The notes: generated from the sequence alone by a model not told the origin. A stretch of DNA of 64,000 bases from Pseudomonadota bacterium (GCA_013285465.1 CP053449.1:2609444-2673443); one strand, 5' to 3'; positions 1 through 8,691 are shown, counted from the stretch's first letter. Program-made: numbers and translations.

Positions 1-76
1 CTCTTCCAACTTGTTTTAAACACTCGCCTTTTTAGCCCCTGCCGAAAAAGCGTTCGGGCAAACAATACACAATATA

Positions 77-82
77 TATAAT
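77..82 (+). promoter_or_regulatory. Candidate -10 element upstream of the M23 peptidase gene
   Basis: A perfect TATAAT lies in an AT-rich stretch about 125 bases before the gene. The best -35 match at a usable distance (TTCGGG at 53-58, spacer 18) is poor, so this is a -10 match with weak support. No other gene is visible in positions 1-208. Confidence 0.3.
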
Positions 83-208
83 TTGTGCTAGAGTTTAATA
101 AGGGTTTAGTTATTCTTCAACTTTCCTTCAAGTCTTTCCTCTACAATGAATATGTGATATAGCTACGAATAAGAATCGAGCGAAAACCAACCACCAAAAA
201 GGTGTGAT

Positions 209-1801
209 GTGCAAGAGCAATACCCGCGATACAGCGCCCCTGAGGGAGAAATGCGCGTAACAAGCTTTCCGAAATTCCGTCTGCGTTATGTTGTCTTTGG
301 ATTTGCGACATTGGCGGCGCTTTTGGTTTTGGCAGGCGAACCGCAGCAGGATGCCCTGACAGGCACGGATAAAGTATTCGATATTCACCAGATTTCCGCC
401 GCCGCAGCCCCTGTTTCCGCAGATCAGGAAGATGCCGCAGCGCAGATGAGCATGATTGCGCCGGCAGCGGGAAATGCCTCCGGTCCTATCGACCTGACTG
501 ATATGCTGGTGCCGCTGAAAAACAAACTTTTTGCAGAGAGCGATAACAATGCGCCGGTAAATGCCGTGCGCCTGACAGCGGAAGAAACCGCCCTGCCGGT
601 TGCCGCAGTTCTTACACCGTCCAAAAAGCCTTTTTTGAAAGTTGAGGAAGCTGTTATCAAAGGCGGGTTGACGGCAAAAAAAATCACCATCTCCTCCGGC
701 GATACGCTGGGTTCCATCCTGAACGACAAGGGCGGGCTGACGGCAACGCAGACCTATGATATCTGCCTTGCCGTGAAAGATGTCTATGACCCTGCCCGCG
801 ATATGAAAGCCGGACAGAAACTGGCACTGTATTTTGACGGCGGTGATTTTAAAGGCATGGAAATCCGCAAAAATCTGATCGACGGCGTGAAACTGGTTGC
901 GCTGGATGACGGACGTTACGGTGTGAAAGAAACGGCTGTGCCGACCCAGAATGTGTATTTTTCCGCGCGCGGCGATATCGACAGTTCCCTGTATAAAGCC
1001 GCGACGGATCAGGGGATGCCGGATAGCGCCATTCTCGAGATGATCCGCATTTATTCCTGGGCGGTGGATTTCCAGCGCGATATCCGCCCCGGTGACAATT
1101 TTGAAGCCATGTATAAGCTGTCGATGACCAAAGACGGGAAAGCCGTTCCGGGATCGGCGGAAATCGTCTATGCCAATTTGAATCTGCGCGGCGCGGATAC
1201 GGCAGTTTACCGCTTTACCGACAGCGAAGGCGATATCGGCTATTATGAAGAGACCGGAAAATCCATCCGCAAGGCACTGATGCGGACACCGATTGACGGC
1301 GCGCGCCTGTCCTCGGGCTTCGGTATGCGGAAACATCCGGTTCTCGGTTATTCAAAAATGCATCGCGGTCTGGATTTTGCCGCACCGACGGGAACGCCGA
1401 TTTATGCGGCGGGCGACGGGCGTATTGCTTATCTGGGGACGAAAGGCGGTTACGGCAAATTTATTAAAATCCGCCATCATGCCGGTCTGGAAACCGCTTA
1501 TGCACATATGAGCCGTTATAAAAAAGGCCTGACAAGCGGTGCGCGTGTCAAACAGGGCGAGATTATCGGCTATGTCGGGACAACAGGGCGTTCAACGGGA
1601 CCGCATCTGCATTATGAAGTCGTGGTGAACGGTCATCAGGCCGATCCGCGTAAGGTTAAAATGCAGGAAGGCAAAAAGCTGGCGGGGAAAGATCTTGAAA
1701 TTTTCCACGGCGTTGTTAATCAAACCCGCGCGCAATATGTCTCCCTGCTCAAGAAGTCTGCAACGCGCCATGCGTCCCTGAATAATACCCGCAGCAACTG
1801 A
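209..1801 (+). CDS. M23 family murein DD-endopeptidase (MepM-like), membrane-anchored
   Basis: Probable peptidoglycan hydrolase that cuts cross-links in the periplasm. One N-terminal membrane segment (about residues 28-42) is followed by a low-complexity linker. A LysM/OapA-like region (about 150-210) starts at TISSGDTLGSIL. The C-terminal M23 LytM domain (about 365-490) keeps the zinc ligands in HRGLDFAAP and the HLHYEV motif, so it should be active. The start at 209 is a GTG preceded by AAAAAGG. An ATG at 251 with GAGGGAG directly before it is an alternative and would shorten the cytoplasmic tail by 14 residues. It ends 16 bases before the comF-like gene, so the two are probably cotranscribed. 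Family assignment is strong; the exact paralogue (MepM, ShyA type) is inferred. Confidence 0.88.
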   Translation: MQEQYPRYSAPEGEMRVTSFPKFRLRYVVFGFATLAALLVLAGEPQQDALTGTDKVFDIHQISAAAAPVSADQEDAAAQMSMIAPAAGNASGPIDLTDMLVPLKNKLFAESDNNAPVNAVRLTAEETALPVAAVLTPSKKPFLKVEEAVIKGGLTAKKITISSGDTLGSILNDKGGLTATQTYDICLAVKDVYDPARDMKAGQKLALYFDGGDFKGMEIRKNLIDGVKLVALDDGRYGVKETAVPTQNVYFSARGDIDSSLYKAATDQGMPDSAILEMIRIYSWAVDFQRDIRPGDNFEAMYKLSMTKDGKAVPGSAEIVYANLNLRGADTAVYRFTDSEGDIGYYEETGKSIRKALMRTPIDGARLSSGFGMRKHPVLGYSKMHRGLDFAAPTGTPIYAAGDGRIAYLGTKGGYGKFIKIRHHAGLETAYAHMSRYKKGLTSGARVKQGEIIGYVGTTGRSTGPHLHYEVVVNGHQADPRKVKMQEGKKLAGKDLEIFHGVVNQTRAQYVSLLKKSATRHASLNNTRSN

Positions 1802-1817
1802 CGGGGCCGGTTGCGTT

Positions 1818-2570
1818 ATGAGGTTTACGCACACGCTCTCCAAACTCGTCGATTTTGTCCTGCCGCCGCGCTGTGCGGTGACGGGAGAAATTGTCGATAT
1901 TTCCGGCACATTATCAGCATCCTCATGGTCGAAAATCCGCTTTATTGACCGTCCGTTCTGTATTTGCTGCGGCTTGCCTTTCGATTTTACAACAGAGGAT
2001 ATGCCGGGGAATGAAGACGGCACATTGTGCGGCAGCTGTCTTGATGCGCCGCCGGAATTTGACCGCGCCCGTTCCGTTTTTGTCTATGAGGGCGCAGGGC
2101 GGGAAATGATTCTGGCTTTCAAACATGGTGACAGGCTGGATTTGACCCCCAGCTTTACCGGCTGGCTGATGCGGACAGGCGGTGCGTTGATTGCAGAAAG
2201 CGATATTGTTCTGCCCGTACCGCTGCACCGGCAGCGGCTGTTTAAACGGCGTTATAATCAGGCGGCAATATTGGCGCGGGCGCTGGAGAAACAGGAAAAC
2301 TGCCGCATTGTTTTCGATCCCTTTATTTTGCAGCGCACACGCAAAACGCCGCCGCAGAAGGGATTAAACAAAACGGAGCGGCAGAAAAACATGCAAAGCG
2401 CCTTTGCCGTGCCACCGGGGAAAGCCGCGGTGATCAAGGACAAAAATCTTTTACTGATTGATGATGTCTATACCAGCGGCGCAACGCTGAATGCCTGCAC
2501 GAAGGCATTGAAGAAAAACGGCGCCAAAAGCGTCTTCGTCCTGACGCTGGCGCGTGTTTTGCTGACATAG
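1818..2570 (+). CDS. ComF family phosphoribosyltransferase-like protein
   Basis: ComF-family protein of 250 residues, linked in other bacteria to DNA uptake during transformation; its biochemical activity is not settled. An N-terminal Cys-rich zinc-finger region (CAVTGE, CICCGLPF and CGSCLD, about residues 18-75) precedes a type I phosphoribosyltransferase fold. The PRPP-binding signature LLIDDVYTSGATL lies near residues 214-226. Length is normal for the family. It sits 16 bases after the M23 peptidase gene on the same strand. No other competence gene is in the window, so a role in DNA uptake here is only an inference. Confidence 0.85.
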   Translation: MRFTHTLSKLVDFVLPPRCAVTGEIVDISGTLSASSWSKIRFIDRPFCICCGLPFDFTTEDMPGNEDGTLCGSCLDAPPEFDRARSVFVYEGAGREMILAFKHGDRLDLTPSFTGWLMRTGGALIAESDIVLPVPLHRQRLFKRRYNQAAILARALEKQENCRIVFDPFILQRTRKTPPQKGLNKTERQKNMQSAFAVPPGKAAVIKDKNLLLIDDVYTSGATLNACTKALKKNGAKSVFVLTLARVLLT

Positions 2571-2580
2571 TTTGTTTCTT

Positions 2581-2751
2581 TTAAGAGAATTTTTTGCAGT
2601 CGTCTTCGTAAAAGACCGGATCTGCTGCCGCGTTGCGGCGCTTGGGGGATTGTTCCGAGAGGAAATAGCGTTCTTCAACCATGGTGGCGCGTTCGATCAT
2701 TGCGGTAATGCGGTCTGAGGTTTCGAGTTGCCGGGCGGGGTTATAGCGCAT
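2581..2751 (-). CDS. Small hypothetical protein (56 aa)
   Basis: Short soluble, charged protein starting MRYNPARQLETSD, with no recognised domain. The ATG at 2751 is chosen because GGAGAG stands at the right distance before it; the longer reading from 2778 adds nine residues without a comparable site. A TTGACA/TGTGAT promoter candidate lies just upstream. It is convergent with the comF-like gene, whose stop is 10 bases away. Ribosome site, promoter and lack of overlap support it as real, but function is unknown. Confidence 0.55.
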   Translation of the reverse strand: MRYNPARQLETSDRITAMIERATMVEERYFLSEQSPKRRNAAADPVFYEDDCKKFS

Positions 2752-2784
2752 GAATTTTCTCTCCAAAAGTTGAAACAACGGCCT

Positions 2785-2814
2785 ATCACACCATATTTTT
2801 CAGGTATTTGTCAA
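2785..2814 (-). promoter_or_regulatory. Candidate sigma70 promoter for the 56-aa gene
   Basis: On the minus strand a perfect -35 TTGACA (2809-2814) is separated by 18 bases from TGTGAT (2785-2790). It lies between the end of fliP and the small gene and points at the small gene. The -10 is a partial match. Confidence 0.4.
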
Positions 2815-2876
2815 GAAATCAGAAAAGCGGGAAGATGTTATGAAATATTCTTGCGGCGGCGTCTTTTTGTTTTTTG

Positions 2877-3668
2877 TCAGCCGCTATAGCTTTGCAGCAG
2901 GCTGCCCGCGACCAGATACCAGCCATCAACCAGCACAAAGAAGATGATTTTGAAGGGCAGCGCAATCATCACAGGCGGCAGCATCATCATCCCCATTGAC
3001 ATCAGGATCGAGGCCGTCACCATATCAATGACCAGAAAGGGCAGGAATAACAGGAAGCCGATCTCGAAAGCGCGGCGCAGTTCCGAAATCATAAAGGCCG
3101 GAATCAAAACCTGCAGCGGCGTGTCCATTGCTTCCTCAACGCGTTCCAGCCCTGTGCGTTTTTCGGCAATACCGAGAAACAGCTCCAGATCTTTTTCACG
3201 GACATTTTTCAGCATGAATTTTTTGAAGGGTTCCGTTGTGCGCTCGAAAGCCTGTACTTCTTCAATCTGGTTATTCACCAGCGGTGCGATGCCGTCTTCA
3301 TAGGCGGCGGTCAGTGTCGGCGACATAATGAAAAAAGTCAGGAACAGCGCGAGGCTGATCAGAACGCTGTTGGGAGGCGTTTGCTGCGTTCCCATCGCCG
3401 TCCGCAGGAAAGACAGCACAATGACGATACGGGTGAAAGAGGTCATCATCACCAGAATAGACGGCGCAAGCGACAGCACCGTCATTAAGGCGACAAGCTG
3501 GACAACACGTCCGGCCATAGAGCCGCCGCCTCCGCCTGCGACGGCATTTTCACCCAGATCAAGCGTGATGCTTTGCGCCAGCACGGCATCGGGCAGGAAC
3601 AGCGCCGCGCAGCTAAAAAGCAGCGCTGCAGCAGCAAGCAGGAAATGCAGGGCTTTACGCTTTTTCAT
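2877..3668 (-). CDS. fliP: Flagellar type III export gate protein FliP
   Basis: Integral membrane component of the FliPQR export gate at the base of the flagellum. The protein of about 263 residues has a cleavable signal peptide (KALHFLLAAAALLFSCAALF, ending near AVLAQS). It carries family blocks such as FTRIVIVLSFLRTAMGTQQTP and a C-terminal hydrophobic pair with MVTASILMSMGMMMLPP. The ATG at 3668 is preferred over the longer reading from 3707 because GGAGG precedes it. This start overlaps the end of fliO by 14 bases, which implies translational coupling. It is the last gene of the group; FliQ and FliR are not in the window. Confidence 0.95.
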   Translation of the reverse strand: MKKRKALHFLLAAAALLFSCAALFLPDAVLAQSITLDLGENAVAGGGGGSMAGRVVQLVALMTVLSLAPSILVMMTSFTRIVIVLSFLRTAMGTQQTPPNSVLISLALFLTFFIMSPTLTAAYEDGIAPLVNNQIEEVQAFERTTEPFKKFMLKNVREKDLELFLGIAEKRTGLERVEEAMDTPLQVLIPAFMISELRRAFEIGFLLFLPFLVIDMVTASILMSMGMMMLPPVMIALPFKIIFFVLVDGWYLVAGSLLQSYSG

Positions 3669-3990
3669 GCGCCTCCGGCTCCTGTTTTTCCAGATCTTTT
3701 TTATCAAGTGTGATTCCGGCGGCGATAAGGCTTTCGGATTGCGGGCCGAGCATGATCATATAGCCTTTTTTATTATATTCGATCAGGACGAGGCGGCGGC
3801 GGTAATCCAGCGGCGTGGAATCAACAACTCTTAAACGCCCGCGGGTATTACTGAAAATTTTCGCGTTTTTTGCGGCACCTGCAACAGCCTGCCCGCCCCA
3901 GCGCTTTGCCGCAAAGCCGATGAGATACATCAGGGCGATGACAAAGACAAAGGCGGCAAGAACCTTGAAATAGTAGAAGGAAGAATCCAT
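3655..3990 (-). CDS. fliO: Flagellar biosynthesis protein FliO
   Basis: Small membrane protein (111 aa) that assists FliP assembly in the flagellar export apparatus. One transmembrane segment (about residues 8-28, FKVLAAFVFVIALMYLIGF) is followed by a basic cytoplasmic domain. Conserved FliO features include RLRVVDSTPLDYRRRLVLI and a terminal region with GPQSESLI. Its reading frame overlaps the fliP start, the usual FliO-FliP order. FliO is poorly conserved, so the call rests on this motif plus the position directly before fliP. Confidence 0.88.
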   Translation of the reverse strand: MDSSFYYFKVLAAFVFVIALMYLIGFAAKRWGGQAVAGAAKNAKIFSNTRGRLRVVDSTPLDYRRRLVLIEYNKKGYMIMLGPQSESLIAAGITLDKKDLEKQEPEAHEKA

Positions 3991-3996
3991 AAGGGG

Positions 3997-4269
3997 TCAG
4001 TCCGTATCTTTTTCGTCGCCGTCTGTTTCGGATTCAAAATTGCGGATGGCGGCAACCAGCTTGTCCAGAGCGCCGATCAGACCGGAGAGTTTTTCTTCCA
4101 TCCCTGCGGCTTCATTTTCCGGCAGTTCACCGATATCATTGCAGATGTCCTCGACATTTTTATCAAGCCCGACCAGCGGGATGACTTCGCCTTTTGTAAT
4201 GCGTCTTTCGCAGTCCTGAATATAGGTTTTGACCTGCTCGATCCGCGCAGTAATTTCCTGTGCCGACAT
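3997..4269 (-). CDS. Hypothetical protein between fhlB and fliO (90 aa)
   Basis: Acidic, mostly helical protein with heptad-like spacing (EITARIEQVKTYIQDC, then MEEKLSGLIGALDKLVAAI), so a short coiled coil is plausible. No signal peptide or membrane segment and no recognised family. It is packed between the FlhB-like gene (21 bases upstream) and fliO (6 bases downstream) on the same strand, so it is almost certainly translated from the flagellar mRNA. A role as an export chaperone or regulator is only a guess from position and size. Confidence 0.65.
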   Translation of the reverse strand: MSAQEITARIEQVKTYIQDCERRITKGEVIPLVGLDKNVEDICNDIGELPENEAAGMEEKLSGLIGALDKLVAAIRNFESETDGDEKDTD

Positions 4270-4290
4270 GGGGGCGCCTCGTGCCTTGTG

Positions 4291-4581
4291 TTAAAGTTTT
4301 CCGTTTGCCTTATAAACATAGGCCAAAATTTCGGCAACGGCAACCAAAGCTTCTGAGGGGATGGAACTTTCCGTGCCGATCTGGGCCAGCATTTCGGCAA
4401 GATCGCTATCCTCGCGGATTTCGATGCCTTTTTCACGCGCCAGCGCGATGATTTGCTCGGCAATCACGCCATAACCTGACGCGGTGATTTTCGGAAGTTT
4501 GAACTCGCCCGTTTCCTCGTCGTAACTTTTCAGTGCGACGGCGGTTTTGCGTTTATCCTTTTCGGAAATCTCATCCGTCAT
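4291..4581 (-). CDS. FlhB C-terminal domain paralogue (FhlB/YlqH type)
   Basis: Free-standing cytoplasmic domain (96 aa) of the EscU/YscU/FlhB export-switch family. It matches the family core: AVALKSYDEETGEFKLPKI, then ASGYGVIAEQIIALAREKGI, EDSDLAEMLAQI and IPSEALVAVAEILAYVYKAN. The membrane domain and the NPTH autocleavage site of full FlhB are absent, as expected for this group, which in some bacteria can partly replace the cleaved FlhB C-terminus. It lies 6 bases after deoC and upstream of fliO-fliP. It presumably modulates substrate choice of the flagellar exporter. Confidence 0.85.
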   Translation of the reverse strand: MTDEISEKDKRKTAVALKSYDEETGEFKLPKITASGYGVIAEQIIALAREKGIEIREDSDLAEMLAQIGTESSIPSEALVAVAEILAYVYKANGKL

Positions 4582-4587
4582 GGAAAG

Positions 4588-5631
4588 TTACGCCATCGGG
4601 TGGCGGTAATCGGCGGAGTAATGTCCGGTGACGTAATGTTCCAACTGGCGTTCGATATCGCCCAGCAGGCTGGAGGCACCGAAACGGAACAGATCGGGCT
4701 TTAGCCAGTCATTGCCGAGTTCTTCCTTCATCAGGGCAAGATAAGCCAGCGAATCTTTTGCCGTGGAAATACCGCCTGCGGGTTTATAGCCGATTTTGTA
4801 ACCGGTCTCGGCGAAATATTCGCGGATCATCCGGACCATCACCAGGGAGACGTCGAGATTGGCATTGATGCTTTCTTTTCCTGTCGAGGTTTTAATGAAA
4901 TCAGCCCCTGCCATCATGGCGACCATGCTGGCTTTGGCGACATTGCGCATCGTGGCAAGCTCACCCGTTGCGAGAATCGCTTTCAGATGCGCCTCACCGC
5001 AAGCAGCGCGGAATTTGGAGACCTCGTCATAAAGACCGCGCCAGTTCTGTGTCAGCACATGGGCGCGGGTGATGACGATATCAATCTCTTTTGCACCCGC
5101 TTTGACGGAGGCTTCGATTTCCTTGATACGCTGCGGCATCGGTGACAGCCCGTGCGGGAAGCCTGTGGAAACGGCGGCAACGGGGATATTGGTGCCTTTC
5201 AGTTCGGCAACGGCGGTCGGTACCATTTCATGATAGACGCAGACGGCGCCGACGGTTAAATCCAGATCCTGTGCGCCGAGCGCTTCGAGAAGGTCGGTGC
5301 GGACAGGGTGTTTTGCTTTGGCGCAAAGGCGGCGGACGCGGCCTTTGGTATCATCGCCGGACAATGTCGTAAGATCCATGCAGGAGATTGCGCGCAAAAG
5401 CCATGCGGCCTGCCATTGTTTCTTCACGCTGCGGCGGCCGCCCAGTGTTTTGGTGCGGCGTTCAATGGCGCTGAAATTGGCCTGAATATGATCCAGCCAG
5501 TCCAGATTTAAATCCGTTCCGGGGTTGCGGGCATGGGCGTGACCGTCAGTATGGGACGGTTTAACATTTAAATGATGGACAACGGGACCGGCGCCATCGC
5601 CTTGCCTCGTTGTTGAGTGCGTTGTTGACAT
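4588..5631 (-). CDS. deoC: Deoxyribose-phosphate aldolase
   Basis: Class I aldolase that cleaves 2-deoxyribose 5-phosphate to glyceraldehyde 3-phosphate and acetaldehyde in deoxynucleoside catabolism. The protein of 347 aa belongs to the long DeoC form. The Schiff-base lysine is in ADFIKTSTGKE, the second catalytic lysine in IGYKPAGGIST, and EIDIVITRAHVL supplies the conserved acidic region. The ATG at 5631 is chosen because AAGGAGGCGCAA precedes it; the reading from 5691 has no such site. It sits head-to-tail with the flagellar export genes, only 6 bases before fhlB, an unusual partner for a catabolic enzyme. Confidence 0.93.
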   Translation of the reverse strand: MSTTHSTTRQGDGAGPVVHHLNVKPSHTDGHAHARNPGTDLNLDWLDHIQANFSAIERRTKTLGGRRSVKKQWQAAWLLRAISCMDLTTLSGDDTKGRVRRLCAKAKHPVRTDLLEALGAQDLDLTVGAVCVYHEMVPTAVAELKGTNIPVAAVSTGFPHGLSPMPQRIKEIEASVKAGAKEIDIVITRAHVLTQNWRGLYDEVSKFRAACGEAHLKAILATGELATMRNVAKASMVAMMAGADFIKTSTGKESINANLDVSLVMVRMIREYFAETGYKIGYKPAGGISTAKDSLAYLALMKEELGNDWLKPDLFRFGASSLLGDIERQLEHYVTGHYSADYRHPMA

Positions 5632-5729
5632 TTGCGCCTCCTTGCAGTATCGATAGGGTGGCATCATAGAGCAAGAGAGCACGGTTTTCAAGCAATTTGC
5701 ATTTATTGAAGAGAAGGAAGACAGCGACA

Positions 5730-6302
5730 GTGCGTTTTCTGTTTATACTGAGTTTTTGTATTATCGCATTTACGGCAACCCAGGTCATCGCACAGCGTGA
5801 CGCGCCGGGCTTTGGCGATCCGACAAAACTGAAAAAATACCATCCCGACCCGTCGCATCTGCCGCCCGGTTACGTTCCGCCCGAAGGCGGGATTACCGAT
5901 ATTCAGGTCATGCGGCAGAACAAGATCGAAAAGGCGCAGCGTGTCGAGATGACATGTTCGTCAAAAGATATTTTTGTTTCCTATCGTACGACCATTCAGC
6001 GCGATAATAAATATCACTTTAATGACCCTGATAACGAATATCTGTTTATTGTCGAAGGGTTAACAGAGGTACCGCGCAACGGCTATACGTATAATCTGGT
6101 GATGGAGAAGGTAAAAAGCGATACGGTTTACCTGCGCCTGCTGTTGATACCGCCGCCGCCCGGCACGAAGAACAGCCTGAATATTGCCGAGAGAATTCCG
6201 TTTGGCGGCAAAGTCGCGCTGGGGAATAACCCTGTGACAAAAGCGCAGTTAACACTGGATTACAGCGACGGAAACACAGCCGTCATTAAATGCAGCAATT
6301 AA
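5730..6302 (+). CDS. Secreted hypothetical protein (190 aa)
   Basis: Exported protein of unknown function. The N-terminus MRFLFILSFCIIAFTATQVIAQ is a clear signal peptide, probably cut after IAQ. The mature part has a Pro-rich start (PDPSHLPPGYVPPEGG) and a beta-rich body with two cysteines. A GTG at 5730 is chosen because AGAAGGAAG stands about 9 bases before it; the TTG at 5697 would add 11 basic residues ahead of the signal peptide. It is divergent from deoC and 31 bases before the helicase gene. No family recognised. Confidence 0.7.
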   Translation: MRFLFILSFCIIAFTATQVIAQRDAPGFGDPTKLKKYHPDPSHLPPGYVPPEGGITDIQVMRQNKIEKAQRVEMTCSSKDIFVSYRTTIQRDNKYHFNDPDNEYLFIVEGLTEVPRNGYTYNLVMEKVKSDTVYLRLLLIPPPPGTKNSLNIAERIPFGGKVALGNNPVTKAQLTLDYSDGNTAVIKCSN

Positions 6303-6333
6303 TATTCAACAAGAAAGTAACCGCATTATTCAC

Positions 6334-7773
6334 ATGACAACAGCCACCGCAGAGAAAAAAATCACATTTCGCGACCTTGGTTTGAGCGAAGCTATTTTAA
6401 AAGCCATTGATGATATGGGTTACGAACACCCGACTCCGATTCAGGAGGCGGCGATTCCGCCTGTGCTGATGATGCGCGACCTTGTCGGCATTGCCCAGAC
6501 GGGGACGGGGAAAACCGCCTCATTTACCTTGCCGATGATCGAAATTCTGGCCGGTGGTCGTGTGCGTGCGCGGATGCCGCGCTCACTTGTGCTGGCACCG
6601 ACGCGGGAGCTGGCGATGCAGGTTTCCGAAAATTTTGAACAATACGGCAAATATCTGAACTTGAACCATGCCGTGCTGGTGGGCGGTATTTCCATCGAAC
6701 CGCAAATCCAGAAACTGGAACGCGGCGTGGATGTTTTGATTGCAACGCCGGGGCGGCTTCTGGATTTGTTCGAGCGCGGCAATGTGCTGCTGGCCGATAT
6801 TAAAATTCTGGTGATTGACGAAGCCGACCGTATGCTGGATATGGGTTTTATTCCCGATATTGAAAAAATCATCGGTTTTCTGCCTGTGATGCGGCAGACG
6901 CTGCTGTTTTCCGCGACGATGGCGGACCCGATCCGTAAATTGTCAAAGAAATTTATGATGAACCCGAAAGAGGTCTCCGTTGCCTTGTCGTCAAAACCGA
7001 CGGAAACGGTTGACCATGTGATTGTCGAGGTTTCAGAGCGTAATAAGAAAAAATCGCTGGTGAAAATCCTGTCGGACGAAAATGTCACCAATGCTTTTAT
7101 CTTTTGTAACCGTAAACGCGATATTGACGGGCTGAAACGGTCATTGGAGCGTGAAGGTTTTAAAGATGTGGCGGCGCTGCATGGTGATATGGACCAGCAC
7201 AGCCGTACCCGCGTGCTGGACAGCTTTAAAAGCGGCGAAACAAAAATCCTTGTCTGCAGTGATGTTGCCGGACGCGGATTGGATGTTGCCGGTATTTCAC
7301 ATGTGTTCAATTACAATGTGCCGCACCATGCCGAGGATTATATTCACCGTATCGGACGGACGGGACGCGCCGGTTTGAAGGGCAAGGCCTTTACCTTTGC
7401 CACGCCGGAAGATGTCAAATATGTCGAGAATATCGAGAAATTGATCAAGGGCGGCATTCCGCGTTTTGAAATTGCCGGCGGAAAATCTTCCGAAGGAAAA
7501 CCTGTGGCCGCAAAAGCCAAAGAACAGGATGAAAGAAAGCCGTCACGTAGCCGCAACACAAAACCCGCAGGGAAAAAACCGCCGCAAGAGAAACCGGCAC
7601 AGACGGATTCTAAGGCGGATTCCAGAGAAAAATCCGCACAGAAAAAACCCGTGGAAAAACAAGCCGAAAAACACGGCATCCGCAACCAGCGCCCCGCAGC
7701 GGCAAAACAACGGGATGGCGGCAGTGACAAGACCAAAGGTTTTGGCGAAGACGTGCCTGATTTCTTTCGTTAA
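6334..7773 (+). CDS. DEAD-box ATP-dependent RNA helicase, RhlE/CsdA-like
   Basis: RNA-unwinding enzyme of 479 aa. All helicase motifs are present in order: Q motif (FRDLGL to PTPIQ, residues about 12-36), AQTGTGKT, PTRELA, TPGR, DEAD, SAT, the ARGLD-equivalent AGRGLD and HRIGRTGRAG. The core of about 370 residues is followed by a Lys/Pro/Ala-rich tail of about 100 residues, which in this family usually binds RNA or partner proteins. It is likely to act in ribosome assembly or mRNA turnover. The ATG at 6334 starts the Q-motif region naturally. A hairpin follows downstream. Confidence 0.93.
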   Translation: MTTATAEKKITFRDLGLSEAILKAIDDMGYEHPTPIQEAAIPPVLMMRDLVGIAQTGTGKTASFTLPMIEILAGGRVRARMPRSLVLAPTRELAMQVSENFEQYGKYLNLNHAVLVGGISIEPQIQKLERGVDVLIATPGRLLDLFERGNVLLADIKILVIDEADRMLDMGFIPDIEKIIGFLPVMRQTLLFSATMADPIRKLSKKFMMNPKEVSVALSSKPTETVDHVIVEVSERNKKKSLVKILSDENVTNAFIFCNRKRDIDGLKRSLEREGFKDVAALHGDMDQHSRTRVLDSFKSGETKILVCSDVAGRGLDVAGISHVFNYNVPHHAEDYIHRIGRTGRAGLKGKAFTFATPEDVKYVENIEKLIKGGIPRFEIAGGKSSEGKPVAAKAKEQDERKPSRSRNTKPAGKKPPQEKPAQTDSKADSREKSAQKKPVEKQAEKHGIRNQRPAAAKQRDGGSDKTKGFGEDVPDFFR

Positions 7774-7818
7774 TCACGCGCCAATCTGATTACTTTTTCT
7801 TTTTTCAGGAAAAAAACA

Positions 7819-7845
7819 AACGACCTTTACGGGTCGTTAACTTTT
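7819..7845 (+). terminator. Probable intrinsic terminator after the helicase gene
   Basis: AACGACC (7819-7825) pairs perfectly with GGTCGTT (7832-7838) across a 6-base loop, followed by AACTTTT. The T-run is short, so efficiency is uncertain. It sits between the helicase and the dehydrogenase gene. Confidence 0.6.
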
Positions 7846-7911
7846 GGGATGTTATGCTGTGCGCACTTCACAAAGCAGTTACGCAAACCAAAAACCAAAG
7901 GAGCATTTCCC

Positions 7912-8664
7912 ATGGAGATTAAAAACCAGATCATTCTGATTACAGGCGCAAACCGCGGTATTGGCCGTGCCTATGTTGAAGAATTCCTGAAAGACGGCGC
8001 AAAGAAAATTTATCTTGGCGTGCGCGACCCTGACACGGTGAAAGAGCTTCTTGGCAAACATCCGGGTAAACTTGAAGTGCTGCGACTTGATGTCACCAGC
8101 CCTGCGGATATCCGCGCCGCTGCGGAAAAAGCAAAAGATGTGACACTGCTGATCAGCAATGCCGGTCTGCTGGAATCCGGTGCGCTTTCCGATAAAGAAG
8201 CGCCGTCACGCGGCCGCCGTGAAATGGAGGTCAATTATTTCGGCCCGCTCGCGCTTTTGAACGCTTTTGCGCCAATCCTGAAAAACAACGGCGGCGGCGG
8301 TTTTCTTGGCGTCTCCTCAATCGCAGGTTTTCTGCCTTTCCCGGGTCTTTCCACCTATACGGCATCAAAATCGGCAATGCATTTCCTGCTGATGCAGGCG
8401 CGGACGGAGCTTGGCCTGCAAGGCACAAAAGTATTCGGTGTTTATCCCGGCCCGGTCGATACCGATATGGCGCGCGACATTGATATGCCGAAAGTGTCGC
8501 CCGAACATATTGCCAAAGAAACGCTGAAAGGCTTGCGCGAAGACCGCGAAGACATTCTGCCCGATCCTTATGCGCAGGAAATGTATGCGCTGTACCAAAA
8601 AGATCCGAAAGAAGTCGAGCGCAAAATGCGCCGCCAGTTCCAGGATATGGTTGAGGCTGCTTAA
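7912..8664 (+). CDS. Short-chain dehydrogenase/reductase (SDR)
   Basis: NAD(P)-dependent oxidoreductase of 250 aa with a Rossmann fold. The cofactor motif is TGANRGIG (residues about 10-17), the NAG motif appears as ISNAG, and the catalytic set is Ser in SSIAGF with YTASK (YxxxK). Substrate cannot be read from the sequence. The ATG at 7912 with AAAGGAG before it is preferred over the reading from 7849, which would run through the upstream hairpin region. It is a single-gene unit ended by a strong terminator. Confidence 0.92.
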   Translation: MEIKNQIILITGANRGIGRAYVEEFLKDGAKKIYLGVRDPDTVKELLGKHPGKLEVLRLDVTSPADIRAAAEKAKDVTLLISNAGLLESGALSDKEAPSRGRREMEVNYFGPLALLNAFAPILKNNGGGGFLGVSSIAGFLPFPGLSTYTASKSAMHFLLMQARTELGLQGTKVFGVYPGPVDTDMARDIDMPKVSPEHIAKETLKGLREDREDILPDPYAQEMYALYQKDPKEVERKMRRQFQDMVEAA

Positions 8665-8691
8665 TAAAATTTCCAAAATATCTCGTGCTAA

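Noticed and set aside
443..490. IAPAAG motif in the M23 peptidase, like the adhesin PAAG sites
   Set aside because: It lies in an Ala-rich linker of a membrane-anchored enzyme without any of the flanking module pattern; coincidence is the simplest reading.
128..1336. Long minus-strand ORF of 402 codons opposite the M23 peptidase
   Set aside because: It has no family motif, and the plus strand carries a complete catalytic domain over the same bases.
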